From assembly GCF_000725345.1 (NCBI RefSeq), contig NZ_CP008852.1:434001-498000 (forward strand): a stretch of DNA of 64,000 nucleotides. The letters are read 5' to 3'. The DNA is from Pelosinus sp. UFO1 (lineage in GTDB: Bacteria > Bacillota > Negativicutes > DSM-13327). Below are positions 33,307 to 42,358 of this stretch, in pieces; the stretch's first letter is position 1, and each line of letters begins with the position of its first letter. The notes under the pieces were generated by a model. That model saw only the letters and a list, made by a program, of their open reading frames with translations, was not told the origin of the DNA and made no database searches. Both the position numbers and the translations under genes were made by a program.

Positions 33307-33867
33307 ATGAATAAAGACATTGGTAAAAAAGTAAAAGAGCTACGAACACAAAAAAAGCTAACATTAAAAGATCTTAGCGGTTTAACCAATCTCTCCACAG
33401 GATTTTTGTCTCAATTGGAACGTGGGTTGACGAATATTGCGACAGATTCTCTGCATAAGATTGCCCAAATTTTGGACGTGGATTTAACTTATTTTTTTGC
33501 AAGTCCAAGTAAAAGTGGAAAATATGTGCTCCGAAGCTATGAAAAAGAAGTGTTTCAAGTTGTAAATTCTCGGTTTATACATTATCACTTAACGGATGGG
33601 GCTTCAAATAAAACATTATTGCCGAGAATCGTGGAATTGTTACCGATTAATTCAAATGAGGATATCAGTCAATATGCCCATGAAGGAGAAGAATTTATTT
33701 ATGTTTTGGAGGGAGTTTTAACACTTTTTATCAACAATGAACAAATCGAGGTATTTCCAGGAGATTCTGCCCATTACAATTCTTCCATTGTACATAATTG
33801 GGCTAACTATACCAATAAGATGGTAAGATTGCTTGTCGTTAGCTCCCCTAACCCTTTTAAAGAATAA
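33307..33867 (+). CDS. XRE-family regulator with C-terminal cupin domain
   Basis: This 186-residue regulator has an N-terminal helix-turn-helix (VKELRTQKKLTLKDLSGLTNLSTGFLSQLERGLTNIATDSLHKIA) and a C-terminal cupin (HEGEEFIYVLEGVLTLFINNEQIEVFPGDSAHYNSSIVHNW). Such proteins bind a small ligand in the cupin barrel. It precedes the glycyl radical activase and enzyme genes by 29 bp in the same direction, so it probably controls them in response to their substrate. The RBS is AAGAGAAGG. Confidence 0.9.
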   Translation: MNKDIGKKVKELRTQKKLTLKDLSGLTNLSTGFLSQLERGLTNIATDSLHKIAQILDVDLTYFFASPSKSGKYVLRSYEKEVFQVVNSRFIHYHLTDGASNKTLLPRIVELLPINSNEDISQYAHEGEEFIYVLEGVLTLFINNEQIEVFPGDSAHYNSSIVHNWANYTNKMVRLLVVSSPNPFKE

Positions 33868-33896
33868 AGGCAAGGTTGTATAAGTGAGGTGAGTAA

Positions 33897-34799
33897 ATGA
33901 AAACAGCATTGATTTTTAGTATTCAAAAGTTTTCGATTCATGATGGCCCGGGAATTCGTACTACTATATTTTTTAAAGGTTGCCCTCTTAGTTGTCAATG
34001 GTGCCATAATCCAGAGAGTCAAAGCTATCAGAAAGAAATACTGATCAATCAAGAAGGATGTAGTCTCTGCGGTCAATGTGAAATTCATTGCAACAGGGGA
34101 GCGATACAGCGAGATAAAGATGGGATTTTTTATGATGAAAGTAAATGCAATGCTTGTGAAGTATGTATGGATCACTGTGTTAACAATGCGAGAGAAGTGG
34201 CAGGCAAAGAATATACAGTACCTGAATTAATGAGGGAAATTATCAAGGATAAAGCTTTTTATCAAGAATCTAACGGTGGTGTAACCTTATCAGGTGGAGA
34301 ATGTATGATACAAATCGACTTTGTTCAAGAGGTCGTGCAGGAATGCAAAAGACAAGGTATATCTGTTGCTATTGATACTTGTGGTTACGCACCTAAAGAA
34401 AGTTTCCTACGAATAGTAGAGGATGTAGATTTATTTCTTTACGATGTAAAGTTGCTGGACTCTAATTTACACCAGCAATATACAGGCAGAGATAATAGCT
34501 TGATCCTCGATAATTTAAAGTTGTTATCCCAACAAGGTGCCGTTATCTATTTACGATTACCTCTCATAGAAGGGATTAATACAAAGGATGAGCATATCCA
34601 GCAGGTGCTTGATTTTGTCCATGAACTTAAAATAGATCGGGTCAGTTTATTGCCCTATCATCATATGGGAAAAGGTAAATATAAAAAAATGAATTTAGAA
34701 TATCCCTTTTCGGCCTTTTCTCCGCCGTCAGAGGATCGATTAATCGAAATTCAGTCTATGTTTTTGCAAGAAAATTATAAAGTGAAGATTGGAGGGTAA
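33897..34799 (+). CDS. Glycyl radical enzyme activating enzyme (radical SAM)
   Basis: This 300-residue radical SAM activase installs the glycyl radical on its partner enzyme. The radical SAM motif CPLSCQWC uses Cys29, Cys33 and Cys36. An inserted ferredoxin-like domain supplies two more clusters (CSLCGQCEIHC and CNACEVCMDHC), as in activases of the HypD, CutC and HPAD group. The SAM-binding GGE motif is in VTLSGGECM. The gene ends three bases before the partner enzyme gene. Confidence 0.92.
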   Translation: MKTALIFSIQKFSIHDGPGIRTTIFFKGCPLSCQWCHNPESQSYQKEILINQEGCSLCGQCEIHCNRGAIQRDKDGIFYDESKCNACEVCMDHCVNNAREVAGKEYTVPELMREIIKDKAFYQESNGGVTLSGGECMIQIDFVQEVVQECKRQGISVAIDTCGYAPKESFLRIVEDVDLFLYDVKLLDSNLHQQYTGRDNSLILDNLKLLSQQGAVIYLRLPLIEGINTKDEHIQQVLDFVHELKIDRVSLLPYHHMGKGKYKKMNLEYPFSAFSPPSEDRLIEIQSMFLQENYKVKIGG

Positions 34800-34802
34800 A
34801 AC

Positions 34803-37178
34803 ATGGAAGAAAGAGGTATGAATGAAAGAATTCAAAAACTCAGGAGCCAAAGTCTTGAGGCCCAGCCTCACTTGTCCATTGAAAGGGCCTTACTGGTAAC
34901 CGAGGCATATGAAAAGTATTTTGGCACGGTAGAAACGCCTATCTTAAGGGCTCTTACATTCAAACATATTATGGAGAATAAAACTCTGTGTATTAATGAC
35001 GGAGAGCTCATTGTAGGGGAAAAAGGAGAACAACCTCAGTATGCTCCTAGTTTTCCAGAACTTTGTTGCCATACAATAGAAGATTTAGAGGTCATGAACC
35101 AGCGGGATAAAATATTCTTTAAGGTGGATGAGGAAGCCAAAAGAATTCAGAGGGAACGGATTATACCCTTTTGGGAAAACCGATCTATGCGTAAGGTTAT
35201 CTTACAGCAGATGTCTCCAGAGTGGTTAAATTGTTATGAAAGTGGCATTTTTACGGAATTTATGGAGCAACGTGGTCCAGGTCATACTGTGGCAGATGGG
35301 AAAATGTATGGAAAAGGCTTCTTGGATTTTAAAGCTGAGATTCAACAACAAATCGAGGCACTTGATTTCTTAACAGACCAGCAGGCTTATGAGAAGAAGA
35401 GTCAATGGGAAGCTATGCAAATCTGCTGTGATGCCATTATAATTTATGGAAAAAGGTACGCCGAGTATGCTAGGGAAATGGCAAAGGTAGAGCAGGATGA
35501 AAGTAAAAAATCTGTCCTGCTAACAATTGCCGCAAATTGTGAAGTTGTACCTGCCCATAAACCGGAAACTTTTGCTCAGGCCATTCAAATGTATTGGTTT
35601 GTGCATATTGGTGTTACCACCGAAATCAATCCTTGGGATGCTTTAAGTCCTGGCCGCCTTGACCAACATTTGCAACCTTTCTATCAAAAGGGGCTGGAGG
35701 ATGGTTCCTTAACGCGGGAGAAGGCTAAAGAATTATTACAATGTTTGTGGGTGAAATTCAATAATCAGCCGGCTCCTCCTAAGGTAGGAATCACCTTGAA
35801 AGAAAGCAGCACTTATACGGATTTTGCCAATCTAAACACAGGCGGTGTAAAGGATGACGGCTCTGATGGTGTAAATGATGTATCTTATTTAATCTTAGAA
35901 ACCATGGATGAAATGAAGTTGTTGCAGCCTAGCTCTAATGTACAGATTAGCAAGAAATCACCTCATCAGTTTATCAAAAAAGCCTGCGAAATTTCCCGCA
36001 AGGGATGGGGCCAACCTGCTTTTTATAATACAGAGGCTATCGTTGAAGAATTGCTAAGGGCAGGTAAAAGTATTGTTGATGCCCGGCAAGGGGGTTCTAG
36101 TGGTTGTGTAGAAACAGGTGCATTTGGTAAAGAAGCCTATATTCTAACAGGATATTTTAACCTGCCCAAGGTACTAGAGTTGACGCTCTACAACGGTTTT
36201 GACAAAATTGCAAATAAACAGTTAGGGCTTCAAATTGGTTATGCCCAGGATTTTAAAACCTACGAAGAACTCTTTGCGGCATTTAAAAAGCAATTGCATT
36301 ATTTCATGGATGTGAAAATTACAGGCAATCATATTATTGAACTTCTTTATGCAAAACATATGCCAGTACCCTTCTTATCCATCATTACCAGTGGATGCAT
36401 TGCCAGTGGCAAAGATTATAACGGAGGCGGAGCCCTTTATAATACTAACTATATTCAAGGAGTTGGTATAGGGACTTTGACGGATTGCTTATCTGCAATA
36501 AAATATAATGTTTATGATAAACAACGTTTTTCCATGGAAGAGTTACTAAAGGCCCTAAAAGATGATTTCGTGGGGCATGATTATATCGGTAATCTTGTAG
36601 GGAATCGCACACCAAAGTATGGCAATGATGATGAGTACGCGGATCAAATTATGGTCGATACATTTAATGCATTTTATCAGGAAGTCGCAGGCAGAAAGAA
36701 CCGTAAAGGTGGCGTTTATGGTATTGATATGCTACCTACGACTTGCCATGTATACTTTGGATCAGTGATGGGGGCAAGTCCTAACGGTAGAAAGGCTTAC
36801 AAACCTTTATCTGAGGGGATATCCCCCGAAAAAGGAGCAGATCGAAAAGGTCCTACCGCCGTTATCAAATCAGCATCGAAGATGGATCATATTAAGACAG
36901 GAGGAACCTTGCTAAATCAGAAATTTACGCCTTCTGTCGTTTCAGGGGATCAAGGTTTAGAAAATATGGTATCCTTAGTTCGAACCTATTTTAATCTCGA
37001 TGGTCATCATATTCAATTCAATGTTATTGATCGAAAAACATTAATAGAAGCACAAAAGCATCCTGAGGAGTATAAGGATCTCATTGTACGTGTAGCAGGC
37101 TATAGTGACCATTTCTATAACTTGAGTAAAGAGTTGCAAGATGAAATTATTGATCGAACGGAGCAAGGGTTTCATTAA
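34803..37178 (+). CDS. hypD: Glycyl radical enzyme, trans-4-hydroxy-L-proline dehydratase (HypD)-like
   Basis: This 791-residue glycyl radical enzyme has the active-site Cys and general-base Glu in GGSSGCVETGAFGKEA and the radical glycine in RVAGYSDHF at about residue 766. The overall sequence (GELIVGEKG, CCHTIEDLEVM, FMEQRGPGHTV, PPKVGITLKESSTYTDFAN, YIQGVGIGTLTD) agrees best with the HypD family, which dehydrates trans-4-hydroxyproline to pyrroline-5-carboxylate. CutC and glycerol dehydratases instead carry CVEP. A proC gene, often next to hypD, is absent from this window. Start at ATG 34803 behind GGAGGG. Assignment is by family pattern; a related arylacetate-type enzyme is the main alternative. 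Confidence 0.8.
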   Translation: MEERGMNERIQKLRSQSLEAQPHLSIERALLVTEAYEKYFGTVETPILRALTFKHIMENKTLCINDGELIVGEKGEQPQYAPSFPELCCHTIEDLEVMNQRDKIFFKVDEEAKRIQRERIIPFWENRSMRKVILQQMSPEWLNCYESGIFTEFMEQRGPGHTVADGKMYGKGFLDFKAEIQQQIEALDFLTDQQAYEKKSQWEAMQICCDAIIIYGKRYAEYAREMAKVEQDESKKSVLLTIAANCEVVPAHKPETFAQAIQMYWFVHIGVTTEINPWDALSPGRLDQHLQPFYQKGLEDGSLTREKAKELLQCLWVKFNNQPAPPKVGITLKESSTYTDFANLNTGGVKDDGSDGVNDVSYLILETMDEMKLLQPSSNVQISKKSPHQFIKKACEISRKGWGQPAFYNTEAIVEELLRAGKSIVDARQGGSSGCVETGAFGKEAYILTGYFNLPKVLELTLYNGFDKIANKQLGLQIGYAQDFKTYEELFAAFKKQLHYFMDVKITGNHIIELLYAKHMPVPFLSIITSGCIASGKDYNGGGALYNTNYIQGVGIGTLTDCLSAIKYNVYDKQRFSMEELLKALKDDFVGHDYIGNLVGNRTPKYGNDDEYADQIMVDTFNAFYQEVAGRKNRKGGVYGIDMLPTTCHVYFGSVMGASPNGRKAYKPLSEGISPEKGADRKGPTAVIKSASKMDHIKTGGTLLNQKFTPSVVSGDQGLENMVSLVRTYFNLDGHHIQFNVIDRKTLIEAQKHPEEYKDLIVRVAGYSDHFYNLSKELQDEIIDRTEQGFH

Positions 37179-37179
37179 G

Positions 37180-37216
37180 AAAAAGCTGTAATCAGAATTG
37201 ATTACAGCTTTTTCTT
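37180..37216 (+). terminator. Rho-independent terminator of the HypD-like operon
   Basis: Stem AAAAAGCTGTAATC / GATTACAGCTTTTT with a 6-base loop and further T residues. Confidence 0.9.
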
Positions 37217-37423
37217 TTACGCGAATAGTATTAAGTAATTTCAGGTTCCCTTACTATAGCAGATTATATCCAATAATTGGTGATTTATTGCTAAGCGTAA
37301 AATGGAGAAAGGAGTTTATAAATAGGTACAGAAATTGATAGTAAAGATATCTGCTATTATCGAAATAGTAAGATGAATTTTAGTTTTCTCGAGAATCAGG
37401 ATAAGTAAAGGGGAGGAATTTCA

Positions 37424-38872
37424 ATGAAAAGTTATCAAATGTTCATCAATGGTGAATTTGTTCCTACTCGGTCAGGAAAAATGATAACCGTCATAAATCC
37501 AGCCACTGAAAAAGTTATCTCTGAGGTACCCGAAGGAACGCGCGAAGATATTAACGCTGCTGTTGAAGCTGCTGAACAGGCTCAAAAATCTTGGGCTAAG
37601 CTACCTGCTATTGTACGGGCGGGCTATCTTAGAGAAATTGCCCAAGGCATACGGGAAAATGCAGAGGAAATAGCAAAGGTTATAGCGGAGGAACAAGGAA
37701 AGATAATGCCTTTAGCCAGAGTAGAAGCTAACTTTACAGCTGATTATATGGATTATATGGCTGAGTTTGCTCGTCGCTACGAAGGAGAAATTATTGAGAG
37801 TGACCGTCCAAATGAAAATATATTCCTTTTCAAAATGCCTATTGGTGTTATTGGCGGTGTTTTACCCTGGAATTTCCCGTTTTTCTTAATTGCTCGCAAA
37901 ATGGCACCTGCTTTAGTTACTGGGAATACAATCGTTATTAAGCCAAGTCGGGAAACACCGAATAACGCCTTTGAATTTGCTAAAATTGTTGCCAAATCGT
38001 CTTTGCCAAAAGGGGTTTTCAACTTAGTATCTGGTGCAGGTTCCGTTGTAGGCAACGCTCTTGCTGGTCATCCCAAAGTGGGCATGGTAAGCTTTACGGG
38101 GAGTGTAGAAGGTGGTGTTGCTATTATGAAGGCCGCTGCCGAAAATGTTACTAAAGTTTCCTTAGAATTAGGTGGCAAGGCTCCTGCTATTGTAATGGCA
38201 GACGCGGATCTAGATTTAGCTGTGAAATCCATATGTGATTCACGTATTATCAATAGTGGTCAGGTTTGCAATTGTGCAGAAAGGGTCTATGTTCATGAAT
38301 CCATAGCCGATCAATTTGTTGCTAAGATGACAGTGGCTATGCAAAATGTTAAGTATGGTAACCCGCTTGTGGATGCTGATATTGACATGGGTCCATTGGT
38401 AAGCAAACAGCAGTTAGAACAAGTGGAAGCCTCAGTACAGCAAGCCATTAAAGATGGAGCGACCTTAGTGGTAGGCGGTAAACGAGCGAATAGAGAAGTT
38501 GGTTTTTATTATGAGCCTACGTTACTTACAAATTGCAAACAAAGTACGGATATTATGCAAAAAGAAACTTTTGGCCCTGTACTACCAGTTGCGACTTTTA
38601 AAGATCTAGATGAAGCCATTGAATTGGCAAATGACTCTGAATTTGGTCTTACTTCCTCTATTTATACCCAGAGCCTTGATGTTGCCATGAGGGCTTGTAA
38701 AGAGATTAAATTTGGTGAAACATATGTCAATCGGGAAAATTTTGAAGCTATGCAAGGTTTCCATGCAGGTTGGCGTAAATCAGGTATTGGCGGTGCAGAT
38801 GGAAAACATGGGCTGGAAGAATATCTCCAAACCCATGTCGTATACATGCAGTACAATCAAAATGTAAAATAA
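37424..38872 (+). CDS. aldA: Lactaldehyde/glycolaldehyde dehydrogenase (AldA type)
   Basis: This 482-residue NAD-dependent aldehyde dehydrogenase closely follows the E. coli AldA pattern (FTADYMDYMAEFARRYEGE, GVLPWNFPFFLIARKMAPAL, NRENFEAMQGFHAGWRKSGI). The catalytic Cys is in NSGQVCNCAERVY, the general-base Glu in LELGGKAPAIV, and the oxyanion Asn in PWNFP. It should oxidise lactaldehyde or glycolaldehyde, for example from deoxysugar breakdown. It is separated from the HypD operon by a terminator and about 210 bp, so a metabolic link is not implied. RBS GGGGAGG. Structured repeat copy 2 begins at its stop codon. Confidence 0.9.
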   Translation: MKSYQMFINGEFVPTRSGKMITVINPATEKVISEVPEGTREDINAAVEAAEQAQKSWAKLPAIVRAGYLREIAQGIRENAEEIAKVIAEEQGKIMPLARVEANFTADYMDYMAEFARRYEGEIIESDRPNENIFLFKMPIGVIGGVLPWNFPFFLIARKMAPALVTGNTIVIKPSRETPNNAFEFAKIVAKSSLPKGVFNLVSGAGSVVGNALAGHPKVGMVSFTGSVEGGVAIMKAAAENVTKVSLELGGKAPAIVMADADLDLAVKSICDSRIINSGQVCNCAERVYVHESIADQFVAKMTVAMQNVKYGNPLVDADIDMGPLVSKQQLEQVEASVQQAIKDGATLVVGGKRANREVGFYYEPTLLTNCKQSTDIMQKETFGPVLPVATFKDLDEAIELANDSEFGLTSSIYTQSLDVAMRACKEIKFGETYVNRENFEAMQGFHAGWRKSGIGGADGKHGLEEYLQTHVVYMQYNQNVK

Positions 38873-39080
38873 AGAAGACTTGATTCAGATGAAGTTTTAA
38901 CTCCATCTGGATCTTAGCCGCTCTTAACTCCCACTTATATAAGTGAACCTTGGATTCGAAAATCCTTAGAGCGAACTTACTTCGAGTTTTACAGACTGTT
39001 ATCCTAACCAGAGGGCAGGATATTACAGGCTGTTAACGAGATGAAGATGGGAGTCTTAGAGCGGTTTAGTCATCGGATAA
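38871..39080 (+). repeat. Large structured intergenic repeat, copy 2 (210 bp)
   Basis: Starts within the aldA stop codon. It matches copies 1 and 3, but lacks a segment of about 24 bp that in copy 3 lies between two CTTAG(T/C)CGC direct repeats, as if lost by slippage. Inner stems: GATTCAGATG..GTT / AACTCCATCTGGATC, ACTTATATAAGT, GGATT/AATCC (38952-38965), CGAA/TTCG, ACAG..TATCCT / AGGATA..CTGT, and the outer stem CCGCTCTTAACTCCC / GGGAGTCTTAGAGCGG. Confidence 0.87.
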
Positions 39081-39093
39081 AGTTTATAAGTTG

Positions 39094-39136
39094 GCAAAAT
39101 CCCTTACTGCTATCTAGCAGTAAGGGATTTTGCTTT
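39094..39136 (+). terminator. Rho-independent terminator
   Basis: A perfect 19-bp stem, GCAAAATCCCTTACTGCTA and its complement, with a 2-base loop, then TTTAT, lies directly after repeat copy 2. It probably ends aldA transcription. Confidence 0.85.
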
Positions 39137-39174
39137 ATAAGTATTTGAAAAAGAGATATAATATAATAAAATTG

Positions 39175-39190
39175 ATAGGTAATTACCTAT
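39175..39190. promoter_or_regulatory. Palindromic site ahead of the LysR gene
   Basis: The perfect 16-bp palindrome ATAGGTAATTACCTAT lies just downstream of a TATAAT box (39157-39162) and 17 bp before the LysR start codon. Its position suits autorepression. Confidence 0.55.
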
Positions 39191-39206
39191 AATAAAGAGG
39201 GATACT

Positions 39207-40085
39207 ATGACACTACGTCATTTATTAGTGTTTTTACATGTATGTGATGAAGGGAATATGACAGCTGCAGCTGAGAAACTTTATATTGCCCAGCCATCCG
39301 TTAGCCAGGCCATTTCAGAACTTGAAAAACATTACAATGTAAAATTGTTCGAGAGACTTGGGCGTAAACTATATATTACCATGGCAGGGCAAAAGTTATT
39401 AACCTATGCACGACACATCGTAAATTTAAACAATGAAGTCGAAGAGGTCATGCGTAATAGTAATGAAAATAGTGTGCTAAGGGTGGGGGCTAGTGTTACC
39501 GTAGGAACCTATGTTTTACATGAAGTTATAAAAAAATTTACGAAGTGTAATCCTGGAGCGAAAGTGATTTCTACTGTTAACAATACAACGGTGATTGAAG
39601 GAATGCTGCAAATCGATCAGTTAGATATAGGGCTAGTGGAAGGAAGGGTGCAAGCTCAAGGAATTCTACAAACCCCTTTCATGACAGATGAACTTGTATT
39701 AGTGAGTTCTACGGTTCATCCCTTTGCTAAGAAAGAAAAAATTAATCCATCAGATTTGGAAGCAATGGAGTTTATTGTAAGAGAAACAGGAAGCGGTACA
39801 CGGGAGCTATTTGAGTCGGTGATGGTAGACAAAGGGATTCATTGGCAGATAAGTGGGGTTTATAATAATGCTGAGACTATTAAGAATGCTGTGAAAGTTG
39901 GTCTTGGGGTTTCTGTAATGTCAAGAATGGCCATCCAAAAGGAAGTAGAACGCAAGGAATTAGCTATTATTGAAATTGAAGGTATGTATTTTAAACGGCA
40001 CTTTAATCTTGTTTATCACAAAAATAAGTATATCTCTCCTGTTCTAAGCAAGTTTATTCATTTATGTATTGATTATGTAACTTGA
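39207..40085 (+). CDS. LysR-family transcriptional regulator (CysL/YeiE-like)
   Basis: This 292-residue LysR regulator has the helix-turn-helix MTLRHLLVFLHVCDEGNMTAAAEKLYIAQPSVSQAISELEKHYNVKLFERLGRKL and an effector domain with the PFMTDELVLVSSTVHPFA and GSGTRELFE segments typical of the CysL/YeiE subgroup. These regulators respond to sulfur or sulfite-related ligands in other bacteria. No target operon is adjacent. A short NusG-II gene follows 53 bp downstream. Confidence 0.86.
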   Translation: MTLRHLLVFLHVCDEGNMTAAAEKLYIAQPSVSQAISELEKHYNVKLFERLGRKLYITMAGQKLLTYARHIVNLNNEVEEVMRNSNENSVLRVGASVTVGTYVLHEVIKKFTKCNPGAKVISTVNNTTVIEGMLQIDQLDIGLVEGRVQAQGILQTPFMTDELVLVSSTVHPFAKKEKINPSDLEAMEFIVRETGSGTRELFESVMVDKGIHWQISGVYNNAETIKNAVKVGLGVSVMSRMAIQKEVERKELAIIEIEGMYFKRHFNLVYHKNKYISPVLSKFIHLCIDYVT

Positions 40086-40153
40086 GCAAAAAATAAAGTT
40101 ATAACTTTATTTATGCGCTGCTCAGTCGGAAACAATCATTGTTTGGGGATGTA

Positions 40154-40546
40154 ATGATGAAAAAAGTAAAACTAACTGTAGGGGATAAATGGTTAATTGG
40201 AATTCTTTTAGTAGTATCATTGTCGGGTATCGCTCTAAGCATTCTTCTTTTTCCGCGGCAGGCTAACACTTTAGCTGAAATTCGGGTTGATAATAAATTG
40301 ATTAAAACAATTACCCTCAGACCGGGTTATCAGGAAGAAATACGTATTGGCGGGGAAACTGAATATGCCATTATTCAAGTTCAGGATGGAAAAATTCGCA
40401 TAAGACAAGATGACTCACCCAGACAAATTGGCGTGCAAACAGGCTGGATTAGTAAACCGCCTCAACAGGTTGTGAATTTACCTTACCACATTGTAATTCA
40501 TCTTGTATCCAATGAAGCTCTAGATGTTGATGACATTGCCCGGTAA
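40154..40546 (+). CDS. NusG domain II-containing membrane-anchored protein
   Basis: This 130-residue protein has one N-terminal membrane helix (about residues 13-33) and an extracytoplasmic NusG domain II (PF07009), seen in AEIRVDNKLIKTITL, YAIIQVQDGKIRIRQDDSP and CxxC-free GWISKPPQQVVNLPYHIVIHL. In other Firmicutes this family is often encoded near flavin transferase or Rnf-type genes; here none is adjacent. I start at ATG 40154 with GGGGAT upstream. Function unknown. Confidence 0.82.
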   Translation: MMKKVKLTVGDKWLIGILLVVSLSGIALSILLFPRQANTLAEIRVDNKLIKTITLRPGYQEEIRIGGETEYAIIQVQDGKIRIRQDDSPRQIGVQTGWISKPPQQVVNLPYHIVIHLVSNEALDVDDIAR

Positions 40547-40666
40547 AAAATATAGTAATTAGCGAGCAGGGCAGAAGAACTACAAAGTGAAGTTGGGAGA
40601 TTTAAGTTGTAAGCTGTTGTGCTGTAGTGGTAGTTCATTATGAATATAATTTTATAAGTTAAGTAG

Positions 40667-40707
40667 ATATGCCCTACAGTTAGAAGAAGCTGTAGGGCAT
40701 ATTTTAT
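40667..40707. terminator. Bidirectional terminator
   Basis: Stem ATATGCCCTACAG / CTGTAGGGCATAT between convergent genes, with ATTTTATT on the plus side. Confidence 0.82.
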
Positions 40708-40726
40708 TGGGCTAGCAAGGACTCTT

Positions 40727-42238
40727 TTAAATTATGGGGCGACCAGCTGTATCCGATGATTGGATCGTGTTGGCAGTACCTGAACCAAGAATACGGCCTA
40801 ACCTCCGTATTCCTTCTTTTAAGAGAGATTCATTGTGGGTAGAAAAGGAGAGGCGCATTTCGTTACTCTTCGTCCCATTGGTATAGAAAGCTTCGCCAGG
40901 TACAAAGGAAACACCTACAGCAGCAGCGTGGCGCAGTAGCTCAGAGGATGACGCAGGAGGATTTAGAGTGCACCAGAAATAGAAACCGCCTTCTGGTGTA
41001 GTAAAATCCATATAGTTATCGCAGTATCGTCGGATCGCACTAGTCATAGTGTCCCGACGTTTTTTATATTCCCTACGGACAGTGTTTAGATGGACTGGTA
41101 AATAGTCTTCTTCTAGGCAGATATGGAGGATTCGCTGAGAAAGAGTATTGCTATGCAGATCCATATATTGTTTTTCTTGGGCTAAACGATTGATCACCTG
41201 TGGGGCAGCGGTTACCCAGCCTGTGCGCAGTCCAGGAAAGAGAATTTTGGAGAAAGTACCCAGATAAATCACGCCACCATAGTTATCAAGACTTTTTAGA
41301 GAGGGGGGGGGTTGTTGATCAAAATATAATTGACTATAAGGATCGTCTTCTACAATAACGAGTCGATAACGTGCTGCTAGTCGAATAAGCTCTTGACGAT
41401 CTCGTAGAGACATGACCCGGCCAGTGGGGTTCTGAAAGGTAGGGATTGTATACATTAGTTTTGGTCGATAGCGTATAAGATAGTCTTCCAAAATCTCAAA
41501 ATTAAGATGATCTGATTGAGGGAGGGAGAGAATACGGGCATTGGAAGCCTCTAAGGTCTGAATAGCTCCTAAATAAGTAGGCGATTCGACGATGACATAG
41601 TCTCGAGGCTCGACGAAGGCTTTTACAATGAGATATAGACTTTGTTGTGAACCTGATGCGATTAGGAATTGATCAGGGGAGGCCTGTATGCCCTGATGAT
41701 TTTGCCAAGTTGATAAGCTATGTCTAAGAGGAAGGTATCCTTCAGTTGCCATATGACCAAAATCCGAAAGTTCAAGATGATATTTACTAGATATAAGAGC
41801 TTTTTCAATGATACATAGGGGATATAAATCTGGATCAGGCATGCCGGCTGCCAGAGAGATAGCCTCATCTGCAGTAGGAGTAGAAATTAAATTGCGCAAT
41901 AGTGATGAGAGGGGTGATTTATATTGGGGAGTAAATAATTGTTCCCAGGGGATATTGCTTGATTGTTGGGTGGCGATAGATAATTCAGTAACATAGGTGC
42001 CGCTTCCCACTTTGGTTAGTACAAGTCCGCGCTCTTCTAATAACCTGTAAGCGCTGATTATTGTAGTACGGCTAACGTTGAGTAATTTGGCGAGTTCCCG
42101 TTCTGGAGGCAGTTTTGTACCAGCAGAGAGGGTGGAGCTTTGAATTTTTGTTGCTAAATGATTAGCGATCTGTAGATACATGGGGGCTGATCCAGATTGA
42201 TCAATTCGAATGCCTCTTAATATTTTGGTAATATCCAT
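40727..42238 (-). CDS. MocR-type GntR regulator with aminotransferase domain
   Basis: This 503-residue fusion has an N-terminal GntR winged helix (about residues 15-85, APMYLQIANHLATKIQ, LPPERELAKLLNVSRTTIISAYRLLEERG) and a fold type I aminotransferase-like domain. The PLP lysine lies in GTFSKILFPGLRTGW and the cofactor-binding segments are IPTFQNPTGRVMS and VEDDPYSQLYF. MocR proteins use PLP or an amino acid adduct as effector. It diverges from azlCD and an aminotransferase gene, and probably controls them through the inverted repeat at 42282-42307. Confidence 0.9.
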   Translation of the reverse strand: MDITKILRGIRIDQSGSAPMYLQIANHLATKIQSSTLSAGTKLPPERELAKLLNVSRTTIISAYRLLEERGLVLTKVGSGTYVTELSIATQQSSNIPWEQLFTPQYKSPLSSLLRNLISTPTADEAISLAAGMPDPDLYPLCIIEKALISSKYHLELSDFGHMATEGYLPLRHSLSTWQNHQGIQASPDQFLIASGSQQSLYLIVKAFVEPRDYVIVESPTYLGAIQTLEASNARILSLPQSDHLNFEILEDYLIRYRPKLMYTIPTFQNPTGRVMSLRDRQELIRLAARYRLVIVEDDPYSQLYFDQQPPPSLKSLDNYGGVIYLGTFSKILFPGLRTGWVTAAPQVINRLAQEKQYMDLHSNTLSQRILHICLEEDYLPVHLNTVRREYKKRRDTMTSAIRRYCDNYMDFTTPEGGFYFWCTLNPPASSSELLRHAAAVGVSFVPGEAFYTNGTKSNEMRLSFSTHNESLLKEGIRRLGRILGSGTANTIQSSDTAGRPII

Positions 42239-42281
42239 TTAGATTATTCTCCTTGAGAAAATAAATTGGTATTCTAAAAAT

Positions 42282-42307
42282 ATTATATTGGATATTTACA
42301 ATATAAT
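42282..42307. promoter_or_regulatory. Inverted-repeat operator between MocR gene and azlC
   Basis: The perfect inverted repeat ATTATATTG - 8 bases - CAATATAAT overlaps the -35 box of the azlC promoter. Confidence 0.6.
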
Positions 42308-42323
42308 TCCTGCAGGCTATTAT
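42295..42323 (+). promoter_or_regulatory. Sigma-A promoter of azlCD
   Basis: TTTACA (42295-42300), 17 bases, TATTAT (42318-42323), then 35 bases to the azlC start with GGAGGAGG. Confidence 0.62.
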
Positions 42324-42358
42324 AAATAAAAAAACTGTAAAGTGTTGGAGGAGGAATA

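Noticed and set aside
37424-38872. AldA as part of the HypD pathway
   Set aside because: A strong terminator and about 210 bp separate them, and AldA-type enzymes do not act on proline intermediates.
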